In this document: positions 1 through 7,948 of the stretch, piece by piece
How the letters are laid out: each line of letters opens with the position of its first letter
Numbering within the stretch: position 1 is the first letter of the stretch
Origin: Corynebacterium lujinxingii
GTDB taxonomy: Bacteria; Actinomycetota; Actinomycetes; Mycobacteriales; Mycobacteriaceae
Reading direction: 5' to 3'
Assembly (NCBI RefSeq): GCF_014490555.1
Contig: NZ_CP061032.1
Span: forward strand, 1,550,001-1,614,000
DNA: 64,000 bases
Notes under the pieces: model-generated
Databases searched by the model: none
What the model was told of the DNA's origin: nothing
Seen by the model: the letters and a program-made list of their open reading frames with translations, nothing else
Translations under genes and position numbers: made by a program

Positions 1-561
1 GTGGAAGTTCTTTCCGGCCCACGCACCCGGCCAGGCCTGAATCGCGCCGTCTTCGATTGATAGCGACGGATCCGGCACCATCGATGCTTCGGTCGGCTCG
101 TGCACCACACCGGTGCCCTGGCAGGTCGGACACATGCCCTCGGGCGTGTTTGGGGAGAACGAGTCGGAGTACAGCCCCTTCGGGTTGTCGCCGGAGCGCG
201 AGTACAGCAGACGGATACTGTTGGACAGCGCCGAGACGGTGCCCACGGTGGAGCGCGCCCCGCCGCCGGAGGTGGACTGTTCCAGCGCCACGGTCGGCGG
301 CAGCCCCTCGACCGAGCCGACCTGGGGGTCCACCGCGGAGCCGATGAGGCGGCGGGCGAACGGCGCCACCGATTCGAGGTAGCGGCGCTGTCCTTCGCCG
401 TGGATGGTGCCGAAGGCGAGCGACGACTTACCCGAGCCGGACACACCCGTCACCGCGACGAGCGTGCCGCGCGGGATGTCCACATCCACGTTGCGGAGGT
501 TGTGCAGGTGGGCGTCGCGGACTTGGATTCCAGTTTCAGGCATGCCCACCAGCGTAACCAT
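1..561 (-). CDS. UvrA-like excinuclease ABC subunit A ATPase, N-terminal part (cut by window edge)
   Basis: Only the first ~187 residues are inside the window; the gene continues past position 1. It encodes an ABC-type ATPase of the UvrA family. A Walker A motif (GVSGSGKSS) follows the usual UvrA opening, in which the sequence DAHLHNLRNVDVDIPRG sits just before it. A signature-insert region (LPPTVALEQ, then a Ser/Gly stretch) and a zinc-finger half (CPTCQGTG) come next. The ATG at 561 directly abuts the pyk stop codon (TAAATG), and a second ATG at 543 is also possible, so the start is uncertain. The position behind pyk and the sequence spacing suggest a UvrA paralogue rather than the main nucleotide-excision-repair UvrA. 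I infer this; the missing C-terminal part would settle it. Confidence 0.8.
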   Translation of the reverse strand, partial: MVTLVGMPETGIQVRDAHLHNLRNVDVDIPRGTLVAVTGVSGSGKSSLAFGTIHGEGQRRYLESVAPFARRLIGSAVDPQVGSVEGLPPTVALEQSTSGGGARSTVGTVSALSNSIRLLYSRSGDNPKGLYSDSFSPNTPEGMCPTCQGTGVVHEPTEASMVPDPSLSIEDGAIQAWPGAWAGKNFH

Positions 562-1986
562 TTACGCGCGACGCGTGCTCTCCCCGAGTTGGTGCACGTG
601 AATCGTGTTCGTCGTACCCGCGATGCCCGGCGGGGTTCCGGCGACCATCACCATGGTGTCGTTTTCTTCGTACTGCTCCATCGCGAGCAGTTGCTTATCG
701 ACGACCTTGATCATGTCGTCGGTGTTATGCACCTCGTCGCAAAGAAATGTCTCCGCGCCCCACGTCATCGCGAGTTGCGAGCGCACCTGCTGCACCGGGG
801 TGAACACGAGCAGCGGCAGGTCCGGATGGAGACGCGCCACGCGGCGGGCCGTGTCGCCGGAGGTGGTGAACGTGACAATCGCGCGAGCGTTGAGGCGCTG
901 CGCAATGTCGTTGGCGGAGTACGACACCACGCCACGCTTCGTGCGCGGGATGTGGTTCAGCGGCGGCACGCTGCCCATCTGCTCCGCCGAGCGCACGATG
1001 CGGCTCATGGTGCGCACCACGTTGTGCGGATCTACGCCGACCGACGTCTCGCCGGAGAGCATCACGGCGTCCGCGCCGTCGAGCACCGCGTTGGCCACGT
1101 CGGAGGCCTCCGCGCGCGTCGGGCGCGAGTTCTCGATCATGGAGTCGAGCATTTGCGTAGCGACGATCACCGGCTTCGCATTCTCACGCGCAATCTGGAT
1201 CACGCGCTTCTGCACCGCCGGCACCTGCTCGAGCGGGATCTCCACGCCCAAGTCGCCGCGCGCAACCATGACGGCGTCGAACGCCAGCACGATCGATTCG
1301 AGCGCGTCGACGGCCTCTGGCTTTTCCAGCTTTGCTACGACCGGCACACGCCTGCCGACCTCATCCATGATTTCGTGGACCTGCTCCACATCCGCCGGGG
1401 AGCGGACAAACGACAGCGCAATGATGTCCACGCCGAGCTTGAGGGCGAAACGCAGGTCTTCCTTGTCCTTCTCGCTCAGCGCCGGGACGGAGATGTCCAT
1501 GCCGGGCAGCGAGACGCCCTTGTTGTTTGACACCGGGCCGCCCTCGGTGACCTTGCAGACCACGTCGTTGCCGTCGACCTCGGTGCAGACGAGGCCGACC
1601 TTGCCGTCGTCGACAAGCAAACGGTCCCCCGGCTTCGCGTCCGCTGCCAGCTGCTTGTAGGTGGTGGACACGCGGTCGTGGGTGCCCTCGATGTCGTCGA
1701 CGGTAATGCGGACGGTCTCGCCGGTCTCCCAGTAGGTCTTGCCGTCGCCTTCGAAGCGGCCGAGGCGGATCTTCGGGCCCTGCAGGTCGGCCAGGATGCC
1801 GACTGCGTGGCCGGTCTCGTCTGTGGCCTCGCGCACCCACTGGTAGTTCTTCTCGTGGTCCGGGTAGTCGCCGTGCGAGAAGTTCAGACGCGCGACGTCC
1901 ATGCCGTCGCGCACCAGCCCCAGGATCGCCTCCTTGCTGGCCACAGCCGGGCCGAGGGTGCAGACGATCTTTGTTTTCCTATCCAC
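562..1986 (-). CDS. pyk: Pyruvate kinase
   Basis: Converts phosphoenolpyruvate and ADP to pyruvate and ATP, the last step of glycolysis. The 474-residue product matches the usual length (C. glutamicum about 475). Visible motifs are the N-terminal KTKIVCTLGPA, the ARLNFSHG segment, the active-site lysine region AKLEKPEA (about 218-225), ARGDLGVE (about 242-249) and MLDSMIENSRPTRAE (about 279-293). The frame is open further upstream, but the GTG at 1986 is preferred: it matches family N-termini, has a GAGG about 9 bases upstream and overlaps the lgt stop by 8 bases, suggesting coupled translation. The order lgt-pyk is conserved in corynebacteria and, with intervening genes, in mycobacteria. Confidence 0.97.
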   Translation of the reverse strand: MDRKTKIVCTLGPAVASKEAILGLVRDGMDVARLNFSHGDYPDHEKNYQWVREATDETGHAVGILADLQGPKIRLGRFEGDGKTYWETGETVRITVDDIEGTHDRVSTTYKQLAADAKPGDRLLVDDGKVGLVCTEVDGNDVVCKVTEGGPVSNNKGVSLPGMDISVPALSEKDKEDLRFALKLGVDIIALSFVRSPADVEQVHEIMDEVGRRVPVVAKLEKPEAVDALESIVLAFDAVMVARGDLGVEIPLEQVPAVQKRVIQIARENAKPVIVATQMLDSMIENSRPTRAEASDVANAVLDGADAVMLSGETSVGVDPHNVVRTMSRIVRSAEQMGSVPPLNHIPRTKRGVVSYSANDIAQRLNARAIVTFTTSGDTARRVARLHPDLPLLVFTPVQQVRSQLAMTWGAETFLCDEVHNTDDMIKVVDKQLLAMEQYEENDTMVMVAGTPPGIAGTTNTIHVHQLGESTRRA

Positions 1987-2938
1987 GTGTTCCAACCTCA
2001 CCTTCGTAGGTCTCCGTCGTGTCATTCAGATTCCCACGGTACTCCCGATCCTGTGAATCTGCCGTGGGCGAAGCGTTGTATTCCGGGTCCACCTCCTGCG
2101 GGGTTTCGCGGTCCTTCGGCAGGCGCAAAAAGATCACGACGGCGACGATGAACAGGATCGCAGTGACCCAGGTGTTCACGCGCAGGCCGAGGATCAGCGT
2201 GGCTTCGTCGCTACGCATCAGCTCGATAAAGAACCGGCCCAGGGTGTAGCCGGCGACGTAGAGCCAAAACACGCTGCCGTGGCCCAGGCGCCTGCGTCGG
2301 TCGATCCAGATGAGGAAGAAGAAGACGGCGACGTTCCAAATGAGTTCGTAGAGGAACGTCGGGTGCACGCTCGCGATGACCTCGCCGGTGGAGCGTCCGG
2401 TCAGCGGGGCGTACTGGCCGGCCTCGTTGACGCGGTAGTAGATATCCAGCGCCCACGGAACATCGGTTTCGGCACCGTAGAGCTCCTGGTTGAAGTAGTT
2501 TCCTAATCGGCCGATGCCTTGGGCGAGGATGACGGTGGGTGCGATGGCGTCGGCAAGCGGCGCGATCGGCAGGCCCTTGTGCCGCATGAGCGCCCACACG
2601 GCGAGGGCACCGAGCGCGACCGCACCGATGATGCCAAGACCACCAGCGGTGACGTCGAACGCCTTCCACGGGTTCTTGCCCTCCCCGAAGTACTTATCGT
2701 GGTCGGTGATCACATGGTAGAGACGCCCGCCGACGATGCCGGCCGGGATGACCACAATCGCGGCGTCCCACACCGTGTCGGGGTTGCCGCCACGCGCCTT
2801 GTAGCGACGCAACGAGATCATCAGCGCCACGACGATGCCGGCCATGATGCACAGCGCGTACGCCCTGATCGGGATCGGTCCGAGGTACCACACGCCCTGC
2901 GGCGGGGACGGGATGTTCGCCAAAATCGTTTCTTGCAC
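1979..2938 (-). CDS. lgt: Prolipoprotein diacylglyceryl transferase
   Basis: Membrane enzyme that transfers diacylglycerol from phosphatidylglycerol to the lipobox cysteine of prelipoproteins. Several hydrophobic segments are visible. The signature GRLGNYFNQELYG lies at about residues 143-155, and the C-terminal GRFFIELMRSDE segment holds a conserved arginine. A hydrophilic tail of about 50 residues after the last membrane segment is typical of actinobacteria. The start is GTG at 2938 with no good ribosome binding site. The gene lies 18 bases after the trpC-like gene and overlaps pyk. The window also holds lspA and several lipoproteins that would be substrates of this pathway. Confidence 0.96.
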   Translation of the reverse strand: MQETILANIPSPPQGVWYLGPIPIRAYALCIMAGIVVALMISLRRYKARGGNPDTVWDAAIVVIPAGIVGGRLYHVITDHDKYFGEGKNPWKAFDVTAGGLGIIGAVALGALAVWALMRHKGLPIAPLADAIAPTVILAQGIGRLGNYFNQELYGAETDVPWALDIYYRVNEAGQYAPLTGRSTGEVIASVHPTFLYELIWNVAVFFFLIWIDRRRRLGHGSVFWLYVAGYTLGRFFIELMRSDEATLILGLRVNTWVTAILFIVAVVIFLRLPKDRETPQEVDPEYNASPTADSQDREYRGNLNDTTETYEGEVGTRG

Positions 2939-2956
2939 GACACACAGTGTGCCAGC

Positions 2957-3775
2957 TCAGCGCCGCGAAGGGCAGGCTGGATGCTGGCCCGCCGCCGCCA
3001 GCGAGCGTGTGGCGGCGTACACATCATCGGCTGCCATCACCGCTTCGGCCGCGAGTACGGCATCGGCCCCGCAGGCGGCGGCGTCGATAAGGTCGCGCGG
3101 AGTGGTCACACCACCCAGGCTGATCTTGATCACCTCGGTAGGAAGCCCCGGCGCGATCTCCGCAAACGCGTGGCGGTTGAGGTCGTTGGTGTCGAAGGTC
3201 CAGGAGTTCACCGCCACCACGCTCACCCCCGCAAGCAGCGCACGGTCCGCCTCGGCGGGGCTGCGCACCTCCGCTACCGCAACCATGCCGAGCGACTCCG
3301 CCCGGTCCAACAACGCCTCCAGGCGCGCCTGCTCGAGGATACCCACCTGCAGCGGCAGCACGTCAGCGCCGTAGCAGCGGGCCTCGTGAATCTGGTACGG
3401 GTCCACGATCACGTCGCGGCACACCATGGGCAGCTCAACGGCGGCGCGGGCTTGGGCCATGTCGGCGAGTGACCCGTCGAAACGCAATCGCTCAGTCTGG
3501 CAGGCAATGAGGTGCGCGCCGCCGCGCTCGATGTCTTGGGCCACGGCCTCGAGCCTCTCCTGGTTCACCCCGGTGGGGCCGAACACCGGCGAGTTTCGTT
3601 TGATCTCCACGATCACGCCACAACCGTGGCGCAGCAGCGCGGCCTTAGCGTCGCGGGTGGGCGGCATATCGCGCGAGCGCGCCTTGATCTCTTTGAAAGA
3701 GACGGACGCCTCGCGTTTTTCAACATCGCGGAGCACACCAGCGACAACGTCAGACATTGCGCTCGGTGCCGGCAT
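2957..3775 (-). CDS. trpC: Indole-3-glycerol-phosphate synthase homologue (TrpC-like), several catalytic residues substituted
   Basis: The 272-residue TIM-barrel protein aligns along its whole length with actinobacterial TrpC, which closes the indole ring in tryptophan synthesis. Retained elements are EIKR (E57, K59), the DPYQIHEAR stretch, E169 and N190. Several positions critical in the family differ: the general-acid lysine of the RKDF motif is Arg120, the arginine after the conserved Asn is Trp192, and the phosphate-loop Glu-Ser of ESG is Leu220-Gly221. The start ATG at 3775 has a strong GGGAGG 6 bases upstream. Lying between a TIGR02234 protein and lgt, as in mycobacterial trp operons but without trpB or trpA, it looks like a relic kept for another role. 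Low tryptophan-pathway activity cannot be excluded. Confidence 0.85.
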   Translation of the reverse strand: MPAPSAMSDVVAGVLRDVEKREASVSFKEIKARSRDMPPTRDAKAALLRHGCGVIVEIKRNSPVFGPTGVNQERLEAVAQDIERGGAHLIACQTERLRFDGSLADMAQARAAVELPMVCRDVIVDPYQIHEARCYGADVLPLQVGILEQARLEALLDRAESLGMVAVAEVRSPAEADRALLAGVSVVAVNSWTFDTNDLNRHAFAEIAPGLPTEVIKISLGGVTTPRDLIDAAACGADAVLAAEAVMAADDVYAATRSLAAAGQHPACPSRR

Positions 3776-3813
3776 GCCTTACCTCCCGGGGAATCGGCGT
3801 TCGCCTGTTAAGG

Positions 3814-4473
3814 CTAGCTGGTGGGTCGCGGGGACTGGAAATCCCCCTCAGCCGTCGGGTCGATGTCCGCGTCCAGCGCGTCCCACATCACGCGGCCTGA
3901 ATCCGGCTCCTCTTTCAGGTCGCTACGGATCGTTTCCTTGCGCACCGCTTCCTTTTCGTACTTGTGCTGGCGCGGCGCGTCGTCGCCGGGCTTGAGCGCG
4001 AGGTACACACCACCCACGAGACCCAGCACGCAGCCGAGCAGGGTGAGCACCGGCCCTAACGCTGCGACATCGGCACCAGTAATCTCCGCCCAGTTCGCGA
4101 TTGTCGACGACGACGTGTCCGTCGCCGCCTCCTCCGCACCCGCGGTCAGGATGGCCTGGATGCGCTCGTGGTCGGCGCCACGCGCAAGCAGCAGGCCGGC
4201 CGGCACAGCTGCGCCCGCGGCGGCCAACGCACAGATCGCGCCGACGACGCGCCTGCCAACCTTGCGCAGCGCGAACGCCGCAACCCCGCCCGCGATGAGT
4301 AGCACCGCCACCGCGGTGATCTCGGTGGACCACTCCGCACCGGTAATAAAGGCCTGGCCGGTTCCGGAAAGGTCGTCGTTGTACTCGGCGGAGATCCACG
4401 ACATGCGAGAAAACGCCCACATCGCCGCCCCCGCGATGGCGGTCAGTAACGCGCCGGTCCGGTTACGCTTCAT
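3814..4473 (-). CDS. Trp-region conserved membrane protein (TIGR02234 type)
   Basis: A 219-residue membrane protein with an N-terminal hydrophobic segment, a short extracytoplasmic loop, two central membrane segments and one more near residue 150, followed by a charged cytoplasmic tail. Size, topology and position immediately before trpC match the trp-region membrane proteins found between trpE and trpC in mycobacteria. Its function is unknown. The ATG at 4473 is chosen over an upstream TTG because GAGGAGG stands 8 bases before it. It overlaps the end of the preceding phosphatase gene by 11 bases, so the two are probably co-translated. Confidence 0.75.
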   Translation of the reverse strand: MKRNRTGALLTAIAGAAMWAFSRMSWISAEYNDDLSGTGQAFITGAEWSTEITAVAVLLIAGGVAAFALRKVGRRVVGAICALAAAGAAVPAGLLLARGADHERIQAILTAGAEEAATDTSSSTIANWAEITGADVAALGPVLTLLGCVLGLVGGVYLALKPGDDAPRQHKYEKEAVRKETIRSDLKEEPDSGRVMWDALDADIDPTAEGDFQSPRPTS

Positions 4474-5272
4474 CTGCCGTGCCTCCTCGGGTTGACTTGC
4501 CAATTGCGTCCATCACCGTACGGTGCGCCCGGCCGGTGCCAACAACCACACCGCTGGTCTGCGGGGTCCACGCCGCCCCGTCGAGACCGCTCACGGTTGC
4601 CCCGGCGCACCGCGCGAACAGCACACCCGCGGCGTTGTCCCAGATGTGCGGCGAGAAACTCACCGCTGCCTGGTAGATCCCCTGCGCCATAAACGCGAGG
4701 TCCACACCGACCGAGCCGCTAATCCGCGGGCGCAGGTGCGATTCCGTTAACACCCCCGCGAGGTCAAGGCGGAACGACGCCGGGAACCGTTGCCGGTCCG
4801 CAGACGCGAGCGAGCCGATGCCCACCTGGGCAGCTGCGGCGGTGTCGGCGTTGACCGGAGGCAGGGGGTCGTCGTTAAGCATCACTTGCCCACCGTCGAT
4901 GGCGGTGAGCCGCATGTCCAGCAACGGCGCGTCGGTAATGGCCACCACAGGCGCACCGTCGAGCATGAGCGTGCACAAAATGGCGCAATTCGGGTTGCCC
5001 GACGAGTAATTCGAGGTGCCGTCGATCGGGTCGACCACCCAGCACGCAGCCGGGTCGAAGGCGCCGCCTTGCTCCTCGCCGTACACGGCGATGCCGGTGG
5101 CTGCCGTCAGTTGTTCGCGCAGGATCTGCTCGATGGCGAGGTCAGCCTCGGTGGCGAAGTCACCTGGGCCTTTGTGCAGGGCGGGCGCGGCACCTAGCTT
5201 GTCCACGAACACCTCACGCCCCGCATCAACCGCACGCTTCGCGGCCTCGAGGTAGCCGGCCAGATCACGCAT
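4463..5272 (-). CDS. impA: Inositol monophosphatase family protein (ImpA-like)
   Basis: A 269-residue Mg-dependent phosphatase of the inositol monophosphatase/HisN fold. All metal-binding motifs are present: ATEAD near residue 40, GEE at about 65-67, DPIDGTSN at about 81-88 and WDNAAG at about 211-216. It therefore looks catalytically intact, unlike its neighbours. In C. glutamicum I recall impA between hisA and hisF; here both flanking his genes are gone and it sits between the HisH-like protein and the TIGR02234 protein. The ATG at 5272 overlaps the upstream stop by 8 bases. Substrate could be an inositol phosphate or a related sugar phosphate; histidinol phosphate is possible but not indicated. 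Confidence 0.85.
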   Translation of the reverse strand: MRDLAGYLEAAKRAVDAGREVFVDKLGAAPALHKGPGDFATEADLAIEQILREQLTAATGIAVYGEEQGGAFDPAACWVVDPIDGTSNYSSGNPNCAILCTLMLDGAPVVAITDAPLLDMRLTAIDGGQVMLNDDPLPPVNADTAAAAQVGIGSLASADRQRFPASFRLDLAGVLTESHLRPRISGSVGVDLAFMAQGIYQAAVSFSPHIWDNAAGVLFARCAGATVSGLDGAAWTPQTSGVVVGTGRAHRTVMDAIGKSTRGGTADEA

Positions 5273-5909
5273 GGGTGGGCTCCGGCAGTTGCGTAATCCA
5301 GTTGCGCAGCACCTTGAGGCCAGCCTCACCGGAGTCGGCCGGGTTGAAGGCCACCGCCGACAGCGGACCGTTTTCCACAGCGGCGAGCACGCGCTGGCCG
5401 TTAACGTCGGCCCAGGTGAGTTTGGGGTATGCGATGAAGTCGTCCTCCGCGAGCGGAAACGCCTGCACCGCGAGGGGACCGTCGAAGGCGAACGTGTCCG
5501 CATCGGCGAACAGCCTCGATCCCGCTGCGGGCTCGACTGCGTAGTCGCCCGGAGCAAAGTCGATCTCGACGACGTCGCCGGGCCACTCCCCCAGACCGGC
5601 TGTCTCACGCCGGCCGCGAACTGCGCGGTCGAACAGCACGTGCATGCCGGTGCCCACCGCGAGCAACGGGCGGCCGCCGGCGAGGCGCTGGCCGACGATG
5701 CGCTCCCCCTTGAAGCGCTTAAGACCCGCAACAGCATGATCGAAATCCGCACCGCCCGGCAGCACGAGACCGCTGGCCGCAGCGGCCTGGTTGGGGTCGG
5801 TGGTCGAAAACGCGTCCGCCCCTGCGGCGGACAGTGCTGCGACAAGGGGCTCTACCCCGGCGGAGTGCTCGAGCACCGCAACTGTGGGGCGTACAGGCGT
5901 ATCCGTCAT
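5265..5909 (-). CDS. hisH: HisH-like glutamine amidotransferase homologue with lost catalytic triad
   Basis: HisH supplies ammonia from glutamine to HisF in histidine synthesis. This 214-residue protein is clearly related: RIVGQRLAGGRP and AAVENG are near-identical to corynebacterial HisH, and a C-terminal SGEAGLKVLRNWI is preserved. The catalytic machinery is destroyed. The nucleophile cysteine of GIC.GM is Gly86 (AVGTGM), and the His and Glu of FHPEKS are Asn189 and Ala191 (FNPADS). The N-terminal YGSGN loop is also replaced (HSAGV). The frame is nevertheless full-length and sits 11 bases after the MFS gene and overlaps impA. hisA, hisF and hisI are missing beside it. It cannot be a normal glutaminase; a structural or regulatory role, or recent decay, are the options. 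Confidence 0.85.
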   Translation of the reverse strand: MTDTPVRPTVAVLEHSAGVEPLVAALSAAGADAFSTTDPNQAAAASGLVLPGGADFDHAVAGLKRFKGERIVGQRLAGGRPLLAVGTGMHVLFDRAVRGRRETAGLGEWPGDVVEIDFAPGDYAVEPAAGSRLFADADTFAFDGPLAVQAFPLAEDDFIAYPKLTWADVNGQRVLAAVENGPLSAVAFNPADSGEAGLKVLRNWITQLPEPTHA

Positions 5910-5920
5910 GGTTGCGTAGC

Positions 5921-7213
5921 TTACTTACGCGGGTAGCGGCGCGGAGCTTGCACGGACTTCAGCCGCACCGCGAGGTTGTTGACCTCCACCACGCGGTGGC
6001 GACCCAGCTGGCGGTCCAGCAGGGTGACGATAAGCCCGATCGCGATCACGCTGGCGGCGATGCCAAACATCGGCGCGAACGCCATCGAAGCGATGAGCAT
6101 GCCGTAAAACGTCGAGCCCAACCCGGTGCCGCCGTCAAAGGCGATGTTCCACACCGCGGACGCCTCGGACGTCTTCGAACGCGGCAGGCGGTAGAACATC
6201 ATCGTCAGCGCCTCGTTTTGCACCGCTCCGAAGCCGGCTCCGTAGAACAGCGCCGCGATGAGCATCGTCCACGCCGGCATTTCCAGCGCGAGGATGCCCG
6301 CCATCATGGCCACACCGATCGCGCAAATGACCTGGCACGGGATGAGCACGGTGCCGGGCTCGCCGCGGCGGTCCATGATCTTGCCAGCGATGTAGCGCGA
6401 AATCATGGAGGCGAAATTCATCACACCCAGCATCAGCCCGCCGAGCGCGGCGCCGGTGACGGGGTCGAGTTCGCGCATAGACACCGGCAGGAAGTTGGTG
6501 ATGGCGCCGTACGCGGTGGTGACAAACATCAAGGCCAGTGCAGGCACGACCACGAGGTGCCACATGGGCACGTGCACCATGTTCGCCGTCTCCGGCTCAG
6601 CCTCCGGCGGCGGGATGGTGGGGATTGCCATGCAGGCCACCAGCGAGACACCGCCAATGGCGGCGGCGATTGCGTAGACGGCGTTGTAACCGATGACGTC
6701 GACAAGCGCGAGCCCCGACGGCAGCGCCACCATCTGCGCCAAACCGACGACGGCGCCGAAGATGCCGGTAGCGCTACCGAGCAGACGCAGCGGAACAAGC
6801 TCGGCGATGATGGCGGCCTCCGCCACAGACAGGGCGCCGAAGCCGATGCCGCGGATCGCACTGATGGTCAGTAGCGGCATCGCGTCCATGCCGATCATGT
6901 AGCCCAGCGCCGGGATACCGAGCAGCAGCGAGGACACCGCCATGACCAGCCGGTAGCCCAACTTACGTAGCGCCAACGGCATGCACACCTGAGTCAGCAC
7001 TGTGGCGAGCATGAACACACCGGTAGACAACCCCGCCAGCGATGCGGGCTGGCCCGCATCGATCACGGCGGTGGGCACCACCGGAAGCAAAAGCGCCCAC
7101 GCGGCAAAGGCCGCTGCGACGGCGACGAGCACCGGGATCAGGCCGCGGGCGCGCCACACATTCGTCAGCGAATCGACCTCTTGGCGGGTTAATGGCCGGC
7201 GGGAAAAGGCCAC
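5921..7213 (-). CDS. Major facilitator superfamily transporter
   Basis: A 430-residue integral membrane protein with about twelve hydrophobic segments and a long central cytoplasmic loop (PTIPPPEAEPETANMVH, around residue 210), the pattern of a two-times-six-helix MFS carrier. Segments such as RKLGYR after helix 2 and KIMDRRGEPG after helix 8 fit the MFS loop motif. The GTG start at 7213 has GGAGGTGA upstream, inside the end of the preceding small gene. In C. glutamicum an MFS gene occupies the same place between hisB and hisH. The substrate is unknown; a drug or metabolite exporter is a guess only. Confidence 0.85.
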   Translation of the reverse strand: MAFSRRPLTRQEVDSLTNVWRARGLIPVLVAVAAAFAAWALLLPVVPTAVIDAGQPASLAGLSTGVFMLATVLTQVCMPLALRKLGYRLVMAVSSLLLGIPALGYMIGMDAMPLLTISAIRGIGFGALSVAEAAIIAELVPLRLLGSATGIFGAVVGLAQMVALPSGLALVDVIGYNAVYAIAAAIGGVSLVACMAIPTIPPPEAEPETANMVHVPMWHLVVVPALALMFVTTAYGAITNFLPVSMRELDPVTGAALGGLMLGVMNFASMISRYIAGKIMDRRGEPGTVLIPCQVICAIGVAMMAGILALEMPAWTMLIAALFYGAGFGAVQNEALTMMFYRLPRSKTSEASAVWNIAFDGGTGLGSTFYGMLIASMAFAPMFGIAASVIAIGLIVTLLDRQLGRHRVVEVNNLAVRLKSVQAPRRYPRK

Positions 7214-7214
7214 C

Positions 7215-7391
7215 TCACATCACCTCCAGCATCATCAGCAGGGCGAACAGTGCGGCCACCACCGCCAATACGGCGAGTACAGCGGTGGCTGTCTTGGAGC
7301 CGTTCTGGTAGGTCGACCACACGCCGCCGACGAGCATCCCGGTCAGGAGGAACAGCAAGATGACAAATATCGAGTTTCCGGCACCTGCCAA
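7215..7391 (-). CDS. Small conserved-looking membrane protein (58 aa)
   Basis: A 58-residue frame starting at a TTG with GGAGG 8 bases upstream. It encodes two hydrophobic segments (about residues 7-24 and 36-56) joined by a short polar loop (STYQNGSKTAT). The stop is one base before the GTG of the MFS gene, and its final codons contain that gene's ribosome binding site, so the two are translationally linked. This coupling, the good ribosome binding site and the alternating membrane topology support a real gene. Function is unknown; it could be a small partner of the transporter. Confidence 0.65.
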   Translation of the reverse strand: MAGAGNSIFVILLFLLTGMLVGGVWSTYQNGSKTATAVLAVLAVVAALFALLMMLEVM

Positions 7392-7420
7392 CGTGTGAAC
7401 CTCCTACCTCTCCGGGTCAA

Positions 7421-7948
7421 TTACGCCGACAGTGTAGCCACTTCCGAGATCTCATCGCGCTCGCGGGTGTAGGCGGCCAGGTTGGCAAACCAGTACACCA
7501 GCCCGGCCACTAACGGCGCGACTGCCCAGGCGGCACCCGGGGCGATCGGCGGCACGAGCGAGAACTGCGCGCCGTCCGACAGCGCGTCGTGGTCGGGTAC
7601 GGGGGTAAGCCGCAGCGCGAACCAGTTGCCGAACAAATAAACCGCGATGGAACCGAGCGCAGCTACGACCATCGCCCACACCATCCACCACACACCGCCG
7701 CGGAAGCGCTTCCGCCCCACGGCACGCCAGGCGACGATGCCGACGACCAGCCCGAGCAGGGCGGCTAGGATCACAAACCACGCAAACCCCGTGAACTGCA
7801 CGTTCGCGGGGCTTGCGGCCTGATCGATCACGGCACCACCGTCGGAGACCTCACCCACGTAGGCGGGACGCAGCGCGCCCCAGGCGAATCCTGCGCCGAT
7901 GCCGAGCAGCAGGGCGAGCGCGAGCAGCCCTGCGCCAGAACCAATCAC
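7421..7948 (-). CDS. Four-helix membrane protein, unknown function
   Basis: A 175-residue protein with four predicted membrane segments: residues about 6-26, 57-77, 87-108 and 138-160. A loop of about 30 residues after the first helix and another after the third lie on the same side. The overall pattern resembles DUF2567-like actinobacterial membrane proteins, but I am not certain of the family. The GTG start shares its G with the TAG stop of the upstream lipoprotein gene (TAGTG), so the two are almost certainly translated together. Confidence 0.65.
   Translation of the reverse strand: MIGSGAGLLALALLLGIGAGFAWGALRPAYVGEVSDGGAVIDQAASPANVQFTGFAWFVILAALLGLVVGIVAWRAVGRKRFRGGVWWMVWAMVVAALGSIAVYLFGNWFALRLTPVPDHDALSDGAQFSLVPPIAPGAAWAVAPLVAGLVYWFANLAAYTRERDEISEVATLSA

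Noticed and set aside
4463..5845. A 460-residue protein fusing an N-terminal region to the inositol phosphatase
   Set aside because: The extra N-terminus lies in a different frame of the HisH-like gene; the ATG at 5272 gives the complete phosphatase.
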